From NCBI RefSeq assembly GCF_037975245.1, contig NC_092573.1, positions 9,270,001-9,334,000 on the forward strand: 64,000 nucleotides of DNA. The letters are read 5' to 3'. Under the pieces are notes generated by a model. The model was not told the DNA's origin. It made no database searches and saw nothing but the letters and a program-made list of their open reading frames with translations. How positions within the stretch are numbered: the first letter of the stretch is position 1; each line of letters begins with the position of its first letter. Shown piece by piece: positions 1 to 11,126 of this stretch. The stretch is from Apostichopus japonicus (Eukaryota > Echinodermata > Holothuroidea > Aspidochirotida > Stichopodidae). The position numbers and the translations under genes are program-made.

Positions 1-89
1 GAAAAGAAACAGAGAGTGACAAAGAATCAGGGAATGGAGATGAAACAATGGATGAAAGAGATCATGCAGATAATATTAAACCATTTCAG
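1..89 (+). CDS. Acidic linker exon before the kinase (copy 1, partial)
   Basis: The right-hand 89 bases of an exon whose left end is cut by the window start; the complete version is in copy 2 (about 40,003-40,116). The reading frame gives a charged, Asp/Glu/Lys-rich stretch ending DNIKPFQ. It stops at a good donor (CAG|gtgagt) in phase 0, which fits the phase-0 start of the first kinase exon at 2,907. No domain is recognisable. In copy 2 it follows the SET exons, so it is probably the hinge between SET and kinase domains. Confidence 0.65.
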
Positions 90-431
90 GTGAGTAACAA
101 ATGTTTTTCTACTGGAAATAGCAATCTTCAAAATACTGCTAACATAACATTGTAGTAAAAGCATCGTAGAGACAATTCATGCAAGGATCTGTAAATAGAA
201 GTGTTAAGACTATCTTACAAGTGTACATACTTCTGCCTGTGTTTGTCTAGCAAACTTTATTTGGATGAAGACATTGTTGAGCATAGATTCCAATGTGTTG
301 AAGTTTATTCATTAGCCTCCTATATTTTCAAGTATACACCTTCAATATGGTCCTTGGTTTGTAGACTGTGGACTTAAATATGACTGATTAATTCAGGATA
401 TCTGTGGTAGTTAGAAAACAAAAACCTTTAA

Positions 432-2795
432 TGATGGTCTAGTGTTTGAGAGTGGATTCTAACCTCGCTGTTACATTGACTTTGTCAAATCATATCCACC
501 TAAACGTACAGTGTTTACCTAATGACCCTTACTATGGTCCTGTGTTTGAGGGTGGATTCTAACCTGTCTGTTACAGTTATTTTTATATGACCACCTGAAT
601 GTACAGTGTATACTAATGACCCTTACTATGGTCCTGTGTTTGAGGGTGGATTCTAACCTGTCTGTTACAGTTACTTTTATATGGCTACTGAATGTACAGT
701 GTATACCTAATTACCCTTACCATGGTCCTGTGTTTGAGGGTGGATTCTACAGTAACCTGTCTGTTACAGTTACTTTTATATGGCTACTGAATGTACAGTG
801 TATACCTAATGACCCTTACCATGGTCCTGTGTTTGAGGGTGGATTCTAACCGTTACAGTTACTTTTACATGGCTACTGAATGTACAGTGTATACCTAATG
901 ACCCTTACTATGGTCCTGTGTTTGAGGGTGGATTCTAACCTGTCTGTTACAGTTACTTTTATATGGCTACTGAATGTACAGTGTATACCTAATGACCCTT
1001 ACCATGGTCCTGTGTTTGAGAGTGGATTCTAACCTGTCTGTTACAGTTACTTTTTCATGGCTACTGAATGTATAGTGTAAACCTAATGACCCTTACTATG
1101 GTCCTGTGTTTGAGGGTGGATTCTAACTTGTCTGTTACAGTTACTTTTATATGACTACCTGAATGTACAGTGTATACCTAATGACCCTTACTATGGTCCT
1201 GTGTTTGAGGGTGGATTCTAACCTGTCTGTTACCGTTACTTTTATATGGCTACTGAATGTACAGTGTATACCTAATGGCCCTTACTATGGTCCTGTGTTT
1301 GAGGGTGGATTCTAACTTGTCTGTTACAGTTACTTTTATATGACCACCTGAATGTACAGTGTATACCTAATGACCCTTACTATGGTCCTGTGTTTGAGGG
1401 TGGATTCTAACCTGTCTGTTACAGTTACTTTTATATGACCACCTGAATGTACAGACTGTATACCTAATGACCCTTACTATGGTCCTGTGTTTGAGGGTGG
1501 ATTCTAACCTGTCTGTTACAGTTACTTTTATATGGCTACTGAATGTACAGTGTATACCTAATGGCCCTTACTATGGTCCTGTGCTTGAGGGTGGATTCTA
1601 ACCTGTCTGTTACAGTTACTTTTATATGACTACTGAATGTACAGTGTATACCTAATGACCCTTACCATGGTCCTGTGTTTGAGGGTGGAATCTAACCTGT
1701 CTGTTACAGTTACTTTTTCATGGCTACTGAATGTATAGTGTAAACCTAATGACCCTTACTATGGTCCTGTGTTTGAGGGTGGATTCTAACTTGTCTGTTA
1801 CAGTTACTTTTATATGACTACCTGAATGTACAGTGTATACCTAATGACCCTTACTATGGTCCTGTGTTTGAGGGTGGATTCTAACCTGTCTGTTACAGTT
1901 ACTTTTTCATGGCTACTGAATGTACAGTGTAAACCTAATGACCCTTACTATGGTCCTGTGTTTGAGGGTGGATTCTAACCTGTCTGTTACAGTTACTTTT
2001 ATATGACCACCTGAATGTACAGTGTATACCTAATGACCCTTACTATGGTCCTGTGTTTGAGGGTGGATTCTAACCTGTCTGTTACAGTTACTTTTATATG
2101 ACCACCTGAATGTACAGTGTATCCCTAATGACCCTTACCATGGTCCTGTGTTTGAGGGTGGATTCTAACCTGTCTGTTACAGTTACTTTTATATGGCTAC
2201 TGAATGTACAGTGTATACCTAATTACCCTTACCATGGTCCTGTGTTTGAGGGTGGATTCTAACCTGTCTGTTACAGTTACTTTTTCATGGCTACTGAATG
2301 TACAGTGTATACCTAATGACCCTTACTATGGTCCTGTGTTTGAGGGTGGATTCTAACCTGTCTGTTACAGTTACTTTTTCATGGCTACTGAATGTATAGT
2401 GTAAACCTAATGACCCTTACTATGGTCCTGTGTTTGAGGGTGGATTCTAACTTGTCTGTTACAGTTACTTTTTCATGGCTACTGAATGTACAGTGTATAC
2501 CTAATGACTATGGTCCTGTGTTTAAGGGTGGATTCTAACCTGTCTGTTACAGTTACTTTCATATGACCACCTGAATGTACAGTGTATACCTAATTACCCT
2601 TACCATGGTCCTGTGTTTAAGGGTGGATTCTAACCTGTCTGTTACAGTTACTTTTTCATGGCTACTGAATGAACAGTGTATACCTAATGACCCTTACTAT
2701 GGTCCTGTGTTTGAGGGTGGATTCTAACCTGTCTGTTACATTTACGTTTTAAAATCATGGCCACCTGAGTGTAAAGTGTTTACCTAATTAGCATA
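432..2795 (+). repeat. ~93-bp intronic minisatellite, about 25 copies (copy 1)
   Basis: The intron between the linker exon and the first kinase exon is nearly filled by tandem units of about 93 bp. Each carries TGTGTTTGAGGGTGGATTC, then TCTAACCTGTCTGTTACAG, then a GAATGTACAGTGTATACC segment. Units differ by a few substitutions and small indels (for example TATATGGCTACTG versus TATATGACCACCTG versus TTCATGGCTACTG). The outermost units are the most degenerate. Short ORFs across it, such as 616-849, are repeat translations and not genes. Confidence 0.95.
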
Positions 2796-2906
2796 TACAG
2801 GTCTCTTGGATGAAGTTATGTTAAAATAACTGTTGGATGTTCTTTCCCTCAAGTCAGTGTTTTGTTAGAAATTGATTTAATGCAATTGATTTTTGTTCTT
2901 TATTAG

Positions 2907-3387
2907 AACCAACAGCGATGGGCTCATCAGTTAGAGCAGCTCCTAAACAAAGACTCTAGAGTTTGTTTCAAGTCAATTGGGCGACTTTCTTTCAGCAGGC
3001 AGTACAAAATTGCTGATGGTAGCAATGGCGCACAAATTTTCATTGGACTGGTAGATGAGCAATGGCCTGTAGCAATCAAAAGACTGAACCAGGGCACCCA
3101 CTCTATGGAACAAACTGTGAATAAAGTGCTTAATGAGGGCATGCAAGGATCAAAGCATTTGTTAAGAAACACACTTTCGGAAGAAGATGATGACTTTCTC
3201 TATTTAGCTTCACCCCTTTGTGAATATAACTTAGAGGAAATAATTGAAAACAAGGGGAACCCATTAAGACCTCAGCTCACAGCAAACAAAAGAGCATCTC
3301 TAACTTATCAACTTATGCTCGGCATTGCAGAATTGCATCAACTGAACATTCTCCACCGGGACTTGAAACCAAGTAATGTTCTCTTAG
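2907..3387 (+). CDS. IRE1-like protein kinase, N-lobe and catalytic loop exon (copy 1)
   Basis: A 481-nt exon between a pyrimidine-rich acceptor (tattag|AAC) and donor TTAG|gtaagc; it enters in phase 0 and leaves in phase 1. It encodes 160 residues: a helical start (QQRWAHQLEQLL), a glycine-rich-loop region (IADGSNGAQIFIG), the ATP-anchoring lysine in WPVAIKRL (residue 58 of the exon), the hinge region LASPLCEYNLEEII, and the catalytic loop LHRDLKPSN (residues 149-157) with HRD Asp and the metal-binding Asn intact. The spacing and the LHRDLKPSNVLL wording are typical of the IRE1/RNase L kinase family. What follows is not the KEN RNase domain usual in that family but a repeat exon. Only part of this exon forms a continuous ATG-initiated ORF (from 3,105), but the reading frame is open across the whole exon. 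Confidence 0.9.
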
Positions 3388-4302
3388 GTAAGCAGTCACA
3401 GGGCTTGTTTGAGAGTCATTTCAGAATGTTGTATTTGTATTAGAGATTTCCATTCCATGGTGCTGGTCATTAACTTGTTTGCATCAAATTCAACACAACT
3501 TTTGCACAGCATTACAAAAACCAACAGCAGCAGAAGAGCCATGCATGATTGTAATTTTGGTCACAGGTCAATGAGAATTGCCCTCAATTTTAAGCATGCT
3601 AAAACTGTTAGTCCCAGTTTGCCTTCAAGTTATCACTCTCAGTATTGATTTATATTTTACAGTCAAATCTTTTGAATGATGTTATTCATTCCAAATTTTT
3701 GGTTAATACACATAGTGCTAGAAAAATTTGAAATTTTCATTTAAACATTAAGAATGATAACTTTTGTTTACATTACAATTTGCTATGTGAGTGTCATTCA
3801 GGGCTGCCCAACAGCCAACTAGTAAATTGAATATCAAAACAATCTGCTTGCTTGTAAACAGAGATAAAGATAAAGGTGTGATTACAGGATCACACAGGCA
3901 AAGAAATAGGCAATTCATATTCTTTCAGTTTGTTTACATCAAATGCATAATGGGAATTATATAAAGGAATACCTCCCAGTGGTTCTTTCTTATTCGCCAA
4001 AATAAGCAATATATATTATTTAAAGTCTCAGTGAGGAAAAGTACCACCGAGCAAATGTGGTAGAATTAAATTTGTAAATGTCCACAAACATTGTAGTGGT
4101 TTTAAAATCATGTAGAAGAAACTTTTAATTTAATAGCTTTACAGCTTCAATTAAAACAGAAAATCATATATAAAGGTATTATGTTATTTTATTAGTAATG
4201 TAAAAGTAACAATAGTCACCTTTCTGTGCAGAAATCAAATTGTCTTTTATGGATTTATTTGTCTATACTAATTGCACATTAATTGCTTTTGTTTATTCAT
4301 AG
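3388..4302 (+). other. Kinase intron, no feature seen (copy 1)
   Basis: AT-rich sequence between donor gtaagc and acceptor ttcatag. I see no coding frame with similarity to anything known, and no strong repeat. The small ORF near 3,409-3,648 is an intron read-through. Confidence 0.7.
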
Positions 4303-4460
4303 ATCACAATGAAAAGATACTTCTGGGAGATTTTTGTATTTCTAGACAATTTACCCATGGCACTACCCTTCTTACAAAAGCAATGGGAACTCTCTGCTCG
4401 ACAAGTCCTGAAAACACCAGCAACAATCGTTGCCGATACAAGAAGTCATCTGATATCCAG
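4303..4460 (+). CDS. IRE1-like kinase, activation-segment exon (copy 1)
   Basis: A 158-nt exon (acceptor ttcatag, donor CCAG|gtgaga), entering in phase 1 and leaving in phase 0. Joined to the previous exon it reads NVLL-DHNEKILLGDFCISRQF, where the DFG motif of active kinases appears as DFC: the Mg-binding Asp is kept and the Gly is Cys. It continues through the activation loop to TSPE (the APE position) and ends SSDIQ at the start of helix F. Kept Lys, HRD and Asp suggest possible catalysis. The Gly-to-Cys change makes the DFG switch unusual, so pseudokinase-like or altered regulation is possible. Confidence 0.88.
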
Positions 4461-6218
4461 GTGAGACATAACAACTATTTGCTTTGATTAACAGGATTGC
4501 TGCTGTATTTGAGCCACTGTCAAGCTACTTAAATATATCTTGGCAGCCAAAAAATTACTCACAAATTGATTTAAACTGTCTGTTTCAGCCAGCGTTTGTT
4601 TAATGAGGGAATAGTGAAGTATATACCACTTTATCCAGTCTGTTCTTTATGTCATTATGTTGGTTGCACTTACATACCACTTCCTTGAGATTAGACAGTT
4701 TATTTACATTATAAGTATATATATTTCATTTTCAAGATATCAAAATAAAATGTGATAGCTTTTGCAATGATCCTGCTATTGCTTTCATACAATTACTGTT
4801 AGGTCAATAATATATGAACAGTGAAGCCCTCTTTGAAGAGTTGACTATTATATATTTTGTCACAAAAAAATCAATAGAATGGACAAGCTCTTGATTTTGG
4901 GACAGTAGGATTTTCCCGTAGAGACAGAAAGTTTTCCTGGTAAAGAAAGATGACGAGAGAAAACAATACAAGTTCTTGTTTTACACTAAAGTACTTACAG
5001 TACATTTGTACAATGATTATAAGTCACAATTGAAAATTGGAAATGAGACAACTGTGGGTGATTTCACATTGTTTTGCCATGCACTCCATAAGTCATGGGA
5101 TAACTTCATTTGCCATGACAGTAATACTTTTTGCGATGGAAGGTTTATTTAGCCCTGTTAGCTTATTTGCAAATTAAGAAGGGTCACTGTTCGGTGGACG
5201 GTCACCTCTGGTAATGTGATTGTGGAATCTATTATTCATATGCCTCATTCTTGAATATTGTTAACTCCATGTTATTTTCAAGACTACTTCTGATCAGTGA
5301 TAAAGCATGGAATTGGGTAAGGAGTATAACGCTTCTCCACTTTACTCCTACTTAGTGTTACATAGATTACAAATAATCAATCTTAATAACTGTTATGAAA
5401 ACACCTTGTCCAATCTACATAGAGCTAACTACTCATCCATGCAAAAACCTCTCTTTTCTTCTTAGATTATAAACACCATGTTATCAAATGACTCTTTTAT
5501 GCTAAAATAAATTATTTGTATAATAAAACACTTCCCAAACAAATTTTCAATTGAAAATGTAATTGTGTTGCATTGTATTACCTCGACATGTGCTTGCCTT
5601 GCATTCTAATTACTATCTGATACACAGAGAATTTGGCCCAACATCCCAAAATATCATGATTGCACAGACTGTATAATGTACACTTAAAACTTTAACAGGT
5701 TTCTGTCCTTCAAAACCAATTGCATAACTATCCATGCGATCATAACCATAACATTTTGTAAAAGTTGAGTGCATGATACCTAAAACAACTGGTTTGCAGT
5801 GATTTTTTCCCCATAAGCAATGCAAAATATGTTAGTCACTGGATGGTGGAAATCTTTAAAATTGACTTCACTTCTCACTAACCTGTCTCCACACAACTAC
5901 TGCACCACTATCTATTTAGTTATTTCTGTGAAGACAAATGCCACAAGCATCTCTACTGTACAGGAAACTGGCAGCAATCTGACAACATTATTATACAATA
6001 TTTTTACTTTTTTTATGCCATAAATCATTAAACAGTCAATTTTCAAAATGATTTTCAGCGGTACGTTAGTTATGGATCCACTACTAAGGAGAGGGTCTTG
6101 AAAAAAAAAGGAAATCTTCAATCTCACTTTTTGAAATTGATTAACATACAATTTTAACATTACATTTGAAAGTTATGATCAATTTTAATTATTTTGTAAG
6201 TATTTTTCCTTCTTTCAG
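4461..6218 (+). other. Kinase intron, no feature seen (copy 1)
   Basis: A 1.76-kb AT-rich intron (donor gtgaga, acceptor tctttcag). Short ORFs on both strands (5,613-6,160) lack codon structure or similarity that I recognise. No tandem repeat or transposon end is obvious. Confidence 0.7.
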
Positions 6219-6447
6219 ATGTTGGCATGCCTCATGTATTACATTTTGAGTGATGGACATGTCCCATTCGAAACCACAGTGCCTTACACTGATCAGCCAG
6301 AAGGTGTGGTGACAAACATGAAAAAGGGTCAATATAGCCTTAAACATCTTGGAACACATGACACTTTTCAGCCACTATTGGAAAACATGCTTAACAGGGA
6401 TGAAAAACTGAGGCCCACTATTGAGGATTGCATAGCATTTTATGAGG
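6219..6447 (+). CDS. IRE1-like kinase, C-lobe exon (copy 1)
   Basis: A 229-nt exon starting after tctttcag in phase 0 and ending GAGG|gtaagt in phase 1. After SSDIQ it reads MLACLMYYILSDGHVPFE, the helix-F region of IRE1-type kinases (compare S-D-I-F-S-x-G-C-x-F-Y-Y-V-x-S-x-G-x-H-P-F). It then reaches LLENMLNRDEKLRPTIEDC, the C-terminal helices with the conserved Arg-Pro. This completes a kinase domain of about 290 residues. The final G joins AA of the next exon to make Glu (FYE-ENHLNP), so the kinase is continuous in frame with the repeat exon. Base 6326 is one of the two substitutions found between the copies. Confidence 0.9.
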
Positions 6448-7095
6448 GTAAGTTATTAGGCTAAAACTTCTATGCCTCAGCATTGACTGAGTAAAACCTT
6501 CAACACTGCTTGATTTAGGGTTGGTTAGGTGAAAGCAGATTAAGAAGCAATTCTTAAAAACTGGTATGTTTAAAGTATGAAAGTACGGTATAAATATGAA
6601 TTCAAAACTGTCAAAGGTACGTATACCTCTCAGAAAGTGCTTTTCAGAGTTTTCATGTATTGTTTGTTTTGAATGTAAATATTGTTTTGGAGCTCACCTA
6701 CATTTCTTGTTTCACAAGCTTTTAGTTCTTACAGAGCATACAGTAAGGCCACAAAAGTTGTGTCATTAAATAGATTGTTGGAACCAACCCACAAATATAG
6801 CATATATACTTACAAATATGTACCAAGAACACAGTCAAAGACAAGTAACAGTGCAGTAATGCTGGAGCAGTGCCATACAATTAAAACTGCACAATTCCCA
6901 ATTGTTCTCAGCTTGGGATATTTGTAAATGCTTGTTATTACATTTCTATATCAATTAATTTGAAAGTCTTTATGAATTTTGCAAGTGACTATGCAGCTGG
7001 ATTGTAGGATTCTACTGTCTTTGGAATTCATCAGTTGAATACTAATTAAGTTGAATGATCAAGAGGCATATATATATATATATAAATATATATAA

Positions 7096-7153
<58 letters not shown>

Positions 7154-7360
7154 CAATTCAAGGACGAGTTTGATTAAAAGTTGAATTTACAAAATGTTTG
7201 CATATAAGCAGGCATGTATCTGTTTAATTGTTCACTGTTTTGGGGCATCAAATCTGCCAATATATGGCCTGTTTATATAAACCATTGGCCACTTCGGCTA
7301 TGTCGAAAATCACTCTGATCTTTGTGTTGTTATCATATTCAATTATTTTTTCTTTTTTAG
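6448..7360 (+). other. Intron between kinase and repeat exons with (TA)n (copy 1)
   Basis: A 0.9-kb intron (donor gtaagt, acceptor tcttttttag). It contains an interrupted (TA)n/TATAAA tract at about 7,067-7,152 of equal length in both copies. The short ORF at 6,682-6,927 has no recognisable similarity. The long ORF that opens at 7,228 starts inside this intron; its first ~44 residues are intronic. Confidence 0.7.
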
Positions 7361-8613
7361 AAAATCATCTCAATCCTGATAGTTGCACCATACAATATTG
7401 TGCAGACACCAAAAATCAAAGTGATCCTTTGCCAGACCAAATGGATGCAGAGACTGTCCCTAGTGGATCTGCAGACACCAAAAATCAAAGTGATCCTTTG
7501 CCAGACCAGATGGATGCAGATACTGTCTCTAGTGGATCTGCAGACACCAAAAATCAAAGTGATCCTTTGCCAGACCAGATGGATGCAGAGACTGTCTTTA
7601 GTGGATCTGCAGACACCAAAAATCAAAGTGATCCTTTGCCAGACCAGATGGATTCAGATACTGTCCCTAGTGGATCTGCATGCACCAAAAATCAAAGTGA
7701 TCCTTTGCCAGACCAAATGGATGCAGAGACTGTCCCTAGTGGATCTGCAGACACCAAAAATCAAAGTGATCCTTTGCCAGACCAGATGGATGCAGATACT
7801 GTCTTTAGTGGATCTGCAGACACCAAAAATCAAAGTGATCCTTTGCCAGACCAGATGGATGCAGAGACTGTCTTTAGTGGATCTGCAGACACCAAAAATC
7901 AAAGTGATCCTTTGCCAGACCAGATGGATGCAGAGACTGTCTTTAGTGGATCTGCAGACACCAAAAATCAAAGTGATCATTTGCCAGACCAGATGGATTC
8001 AGAGACTGTCCCTAGTGGATCTGCATGCACCAAAAATCAAAGTGATCCTTTGCCAGACCAAATGGATGCAGAGACTGTCCCTAGTGGATCTGCAGACACC
8101 AAAAATCAAAGTGATCCTTTGCCAGACCAGATGGATGCAGAGACTGTCCCTAGTGGATCTGCAGACACCAAAAATCAAAGTGATCCTTTGCCAGACCAGA
8201 TGGATGCAGAGACTGTCTTTAGTGGATCTGCAGACACCAAAAATCAAAGTGATCCTTTGCCAGACCAGATGTATGCAGAGACTGTCCCTAGTGGATCTGC
8301 AGACACCAAAAATCAAAGTGATCCTTTGCCAGACCAAATGAATGCAGAGACTGTCCCTAGTGGATCTGCAGACACCAAAAATCAAAGTGATCCTTTGCCA
8401 GACCAGATGGATGCAGAGACTGTCTTTAGTGGATCTGCAGACACCAAAAATCAAAGTGATCCTTTGCCAGACCAAATGGATGCAGAGACTGTCCCTAGTG
8501 GATCTGCAGACACAAAAAATCTAAGTGATCCTTTGCCAGACCAGATGGATGCAGAGACTGTCCTAAGTGCATTCTCATTTGTGTCAAGTGGCTTAAAGCA
8601 TCGGTTCCAGCAG
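7361..8613 (+). CDS. Repeat exon: 17 x 23-aa repeats then start of BRCT (copy 1)
   Basis: A 1,253-nt exon (acceptor tcttttttag, donor CAGCAG|gtgagt), phase 1 in and phase 0 out. After ENHLNPDSCTIQYC come 17 tandem units of 69 bp, each beginning A(D/C)TKNQSDPLPDQM, then (D/Y/N)(A/S)(E/D)TV and ending (P/F/S)SGS. They are Ser/Thr/Asp/Glu-rich, with no aromatic residue except the variable Phe or Tyr, and are probably disordered. Units are almost identical in DNA, showing recent homogenisation. After unit 17 the frame reads LSAFSFVSSGLKHRFQQ, matching the opening strand of the BRCA1 BRCT (x-V-S-G-L). The Ser codon at 8,587-8,589 corresponds to the BRCA1 phosphate-binding Ser1655. In human BRCA1 the equivalent exon (legacy exon 16) also begins in phase 1 and ends in phase 0 at this place. 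Confidence 0.88.
7400..8572 (+). repeat. 69-bp coding tandem repeat, 17 units (copy 1)
   Basis: Unit starts recur every 69 bp from about 7,400 to 8,504. All three forward frames and the reverse strand stay open over long stretches because the period is a multiple of three, producing misleading ORFs (313 aa at 7,400-8,341; 158 aa on the minus strand). Only the frame spliced between kinase and BRCT is supported. Variant units (ACTKN at units 5 and 10; DS for DA at units 4 and 9) show a higher-order pattern: units 4-5 and 9-10 look like copies of one another. Confidence 0.95.
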
Positions 8614-9458
8614 GTGAGTGGTATTCTGTCCATTGACATGTGTGTTAACTTAAGAAACTTTCTGTTATCAAGAGCATATGTCAGGACACACTCACACAGC
8701 TGATAGCTATTTTTATGAAAAGGGAGATAAATATATCCTTCCTATTGCTGTACAGTTTTTTGTTTATGCGTGTGTTGGGGAATATTTTGTCAGAGTTTGG
8801 GTTATCAACAGCCATTTTTGACAACAACAGGCAGATTTAGGGATCTTTTCAAAACTTGAAGACAAGTGAAAACAACATACTGTAAACATTTTTGCTCTCC
8901 ATACCAAACTTAACTTTGCTAATGCAATATGCATATAGGTTAGGCCTATTCATTCATTGCAGTGTGAGTTGTATTATTCGGTGCAGGCTGTCCATTATTG
9001 TGCCCTTATCTTTAATCTTAAGGACTTTTTGGTCAAAGACTTGTGATTATCCAGAATACTAATAGCTTTGGTTGAAATTCAGCTCACGCTGTGACAAAGG
9101 GTTTTTAATTGGACTCTTATTAGCTGCTCTAATTCATACTTGTCATTATGGTATGAGTTACTGTACCATTGGTGCTCTTGTGAACTCCTTCAAGAGGTTA
9201 TTTGACATTTATGTGAACATTCTCTTTTGTGCATGCATGGATATGAATATTACTGACTTGTAAAGAAAGTTATTCACTATCTGTTATTTCTAGTGTTAGA
9301 ATTTACATGATTGTGCTTCAGACTTTGAAAATTGATCAAAAGTAAGATCCTAAATATACTCTTCAATTAAGAGCATAAATGTGGTTTATATTCACATTTA
9401 TAAGTGACAAATTATACTCACTTCATTTTTTTTTAACCTATCAGATTTTGCTATACAG
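8614..9458 (+). other. Intron inside BRCT, no feature seen (copy 1)
   Basis: Intron from gtgagt to acceptor ctatacag. A second AG at 9,443-9,444 (cctatcag) has a better pyrimidine tract, but used with the canonical donor it would bring a stop in frame. The acceptor at 9,458 keeps the frame and gives the 88-nt exon length expected from BRCA1. Confidence 0.65.
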
Positions 9459-9546
9459 AATCATATACAGAAGCTGGCAGACCTCCATGGTTGTAGATAT
9501 ACTGCAATGATAGAGAGTACCACAACCCATGTTATTCTCATTGCTG
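9459..9546 (+). CDS. BRCT domain exon, BRCA1 legacy exon 17 equivalent (copy 1)
   Basis: An 88-nt exon, phase 0 in, phase 1 out (GCTG|gtgagt). It encodes NHIQKLADLHGCRYTAMIES followed by TTTHVILIA. The T-T-H-V motif is the second strand of BRCT domains of BRCA1/BARD1 type. Human BRCA1 legacy exon 17 is also 88 nt, with the same phases, and covers the same residues. The start at 9,459 was chosen because it keeps the frame and this length; a weak alternative (donor at gtattc after 8,618 with acceptor 9,445) would insert a few residues and is less likely. Confidence 0.8.
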
Positions 9547-9945
9547 GTGAGTATTGTTGTAACTCTATTTTAATGTCTTCTTATTCTTTTATCAGTTAGT
9601 TAACTCGCTTCATGTTATTGGTAACTTCAAAATCTTTTAAGTAATCATTAACCAACAGCACATGTGAATAAAATGTCTAAACTCATGGATTTCAGTATTC
9701 TTACATATATCTTCATGTTTGAGTTTAATTGCTGGGTGTGATAAGGAGTTCTTTAATACCCTTAGAAGTGTGCACTTGTTGACATTGTCAAAATTCTGAC
9801 CTCAGGCTGACCTTCTTGAATGTCATTCATAAACTTTATTAACTAGTGCAGGTTGTGTACATACATTTTATCAAGGACTGATTAGGTAATTTCACAAACA
9901 ATAAAGGAAGCAAAATCACTTTGTGTTTTAAATCTTTTTTTGCAG
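9547..9945 (+). other. Intron inside BRCT, no feature seen (copy 1)
   Basis: A 399-bp AT-rich intron from gtgagt to cttttttgcag. Nothing else recognisable. Confidence 0.7.
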
Positions 9946-10020
9946 AAAAGGGGAAATGTCCCAGAACTATGAAGTATATTACAGGCATTGCTGCTGGATT
10001 GTGGATAGTGAGCTACTCAT
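9946..10020 (+). CDS. BRCT domain exon, BRCA1 legacy exon 18 equivalent (copy 1)
   Basis: A 75-nt exon (acceptor cttttttgcag, donor TCAT|gtaagt), phase 1 in and phase 1 out. It encodes (E)KGKCPRTMKYITGIAAGLW then IVSYS. The R-T-M-K segment (9,963-9,974) matches the R-T-L-K of BRCA1, including the phosphoserine-contacting Thr1700 and Lys1702. G-I-A-x-G-x-W-x-V-S-Y is the BRCT helix-2/strand-4 signature. The last T joins GG of the next exon to form the conserved Trp, exactly as the Trp1718 codon is split in human BRCA1. Confidence 0.9.
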
Positions 10021-11126
10021 GTAAGTTTAAATGAATTTGTCTGTCCATGTGACTATATATGTTTATAATATGTTCTTATCACCTGCACATATGCTTGATC
10101 AGTCCTTTTACCTGCAGTGTTGTACAAAGATTCTGTTTCTGATTTAGGACTATGCCCTATATAGTAGGACAAAAGTCATTCAGTATGTAGATGTTGGTCA
10201 CTCAGTAAGGCAGTGTCAGGGCAGAAAAGGATAAAGAAGTCAAAACTGTAGAACATCAAAGGGTGACGATAGATTAAAGTTCAAGAGTGGCTTTGGCCTT
10301 TGGACAAAATGTTAACCAAAATAAGCAACACCCATCAGTTGCTTCAGTGATAGCAGAACTCATATAGAACTATCTTTAAAAAACTTTTTCAGTTACAACT
10401 TTTAAATATGGAATTGTTTCCAATTATATGTCTCTCTGCTAAGCACTTATAATCATCCTTGTTTGAAACAGGTCATTTTGTAAATGGAAGTTATATATGG
10501 TACAACACAGTAACTTGACATATTGAGAGTGATTAGACAGTTAAATGGAAGTTGCATTGGGCATACAGTTTCAAAACATTTGTGTGTTATTGGAATTTGA
10601 AATATACTGACTATATGTGTAGGTTTCACTCCTTTATGCTTGGAGCATGTGTGGTATGGCAGCAGCTAATGATGATATGTTAATGCGTGCAAATTAAGAA
10701 ACAATTTTGTTCTGTCCACCTGTTTGCATTAGGGGTACTTCTTTGCATGCCACTCATTTGAATGAGTTTTTGAAATTTTGCTGAGCCATGTTGGTTCCTG
10801 AACTTCTTGTATTTTGAACAGGGGAAGTTTAAAGTGATAATGATCATAAATAGACAAATGTCTTTCAGCTCAGCAAATGTGCATATATTGAGAATGATCT
10901 CTTGCTATTACTTCATTGAATATATGTTGAAAGCAGTTGCTAATGGTAGATATTAAGCTTCCAATTTTATTTCTTTGCTGATGGTAGTTTTGCCAAATTT
11001 CTATAATAATTAAGAGGTACAGCACTTGAGATTTTAAGAAGTTCTGAAAATCAGCCATTAAAAATGTAATGTACTGTAGATAATGGTTCTTCATGTTTTG
11101 TCTATTCTCATCCCTTTGTAATATAG
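10021..11126 (+). other. Intron inside BRCT, no feature seen (copy 1)
   Basis: A 1.1-kb AT-rich intron from gtaagt to tgtaatatag. The minus-strand ORF at 10,870-11,184 overlaps the next exon antisense and has no recognisable features. Confidence 0.7.

Noticed and set aside
432-2795. CRISPR-like regularity of the 93-bp units
   Set aside because: No unique spacers between short repeats; whole units are copied, inside a eukaryotic intron. It is a minisatellite.
7400-8341. 313-aa forward ORF and 89-158-aa reverse ORFs over the 69-bp repeat
   Set aside because: A period divisible by three keeps several frames open. Only the frame that splices from the kinase and runs into the BRCT is supported.
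8614-9445. Alternative BRCT splice using the donor after 8,618 and acceptor at 9,444
   Set aside because: Keeps a frame (adding VSDFAIQ) but needs a poor donor and loses the 88-nt exon that matches BRCA1; kept only as a minor possibility.
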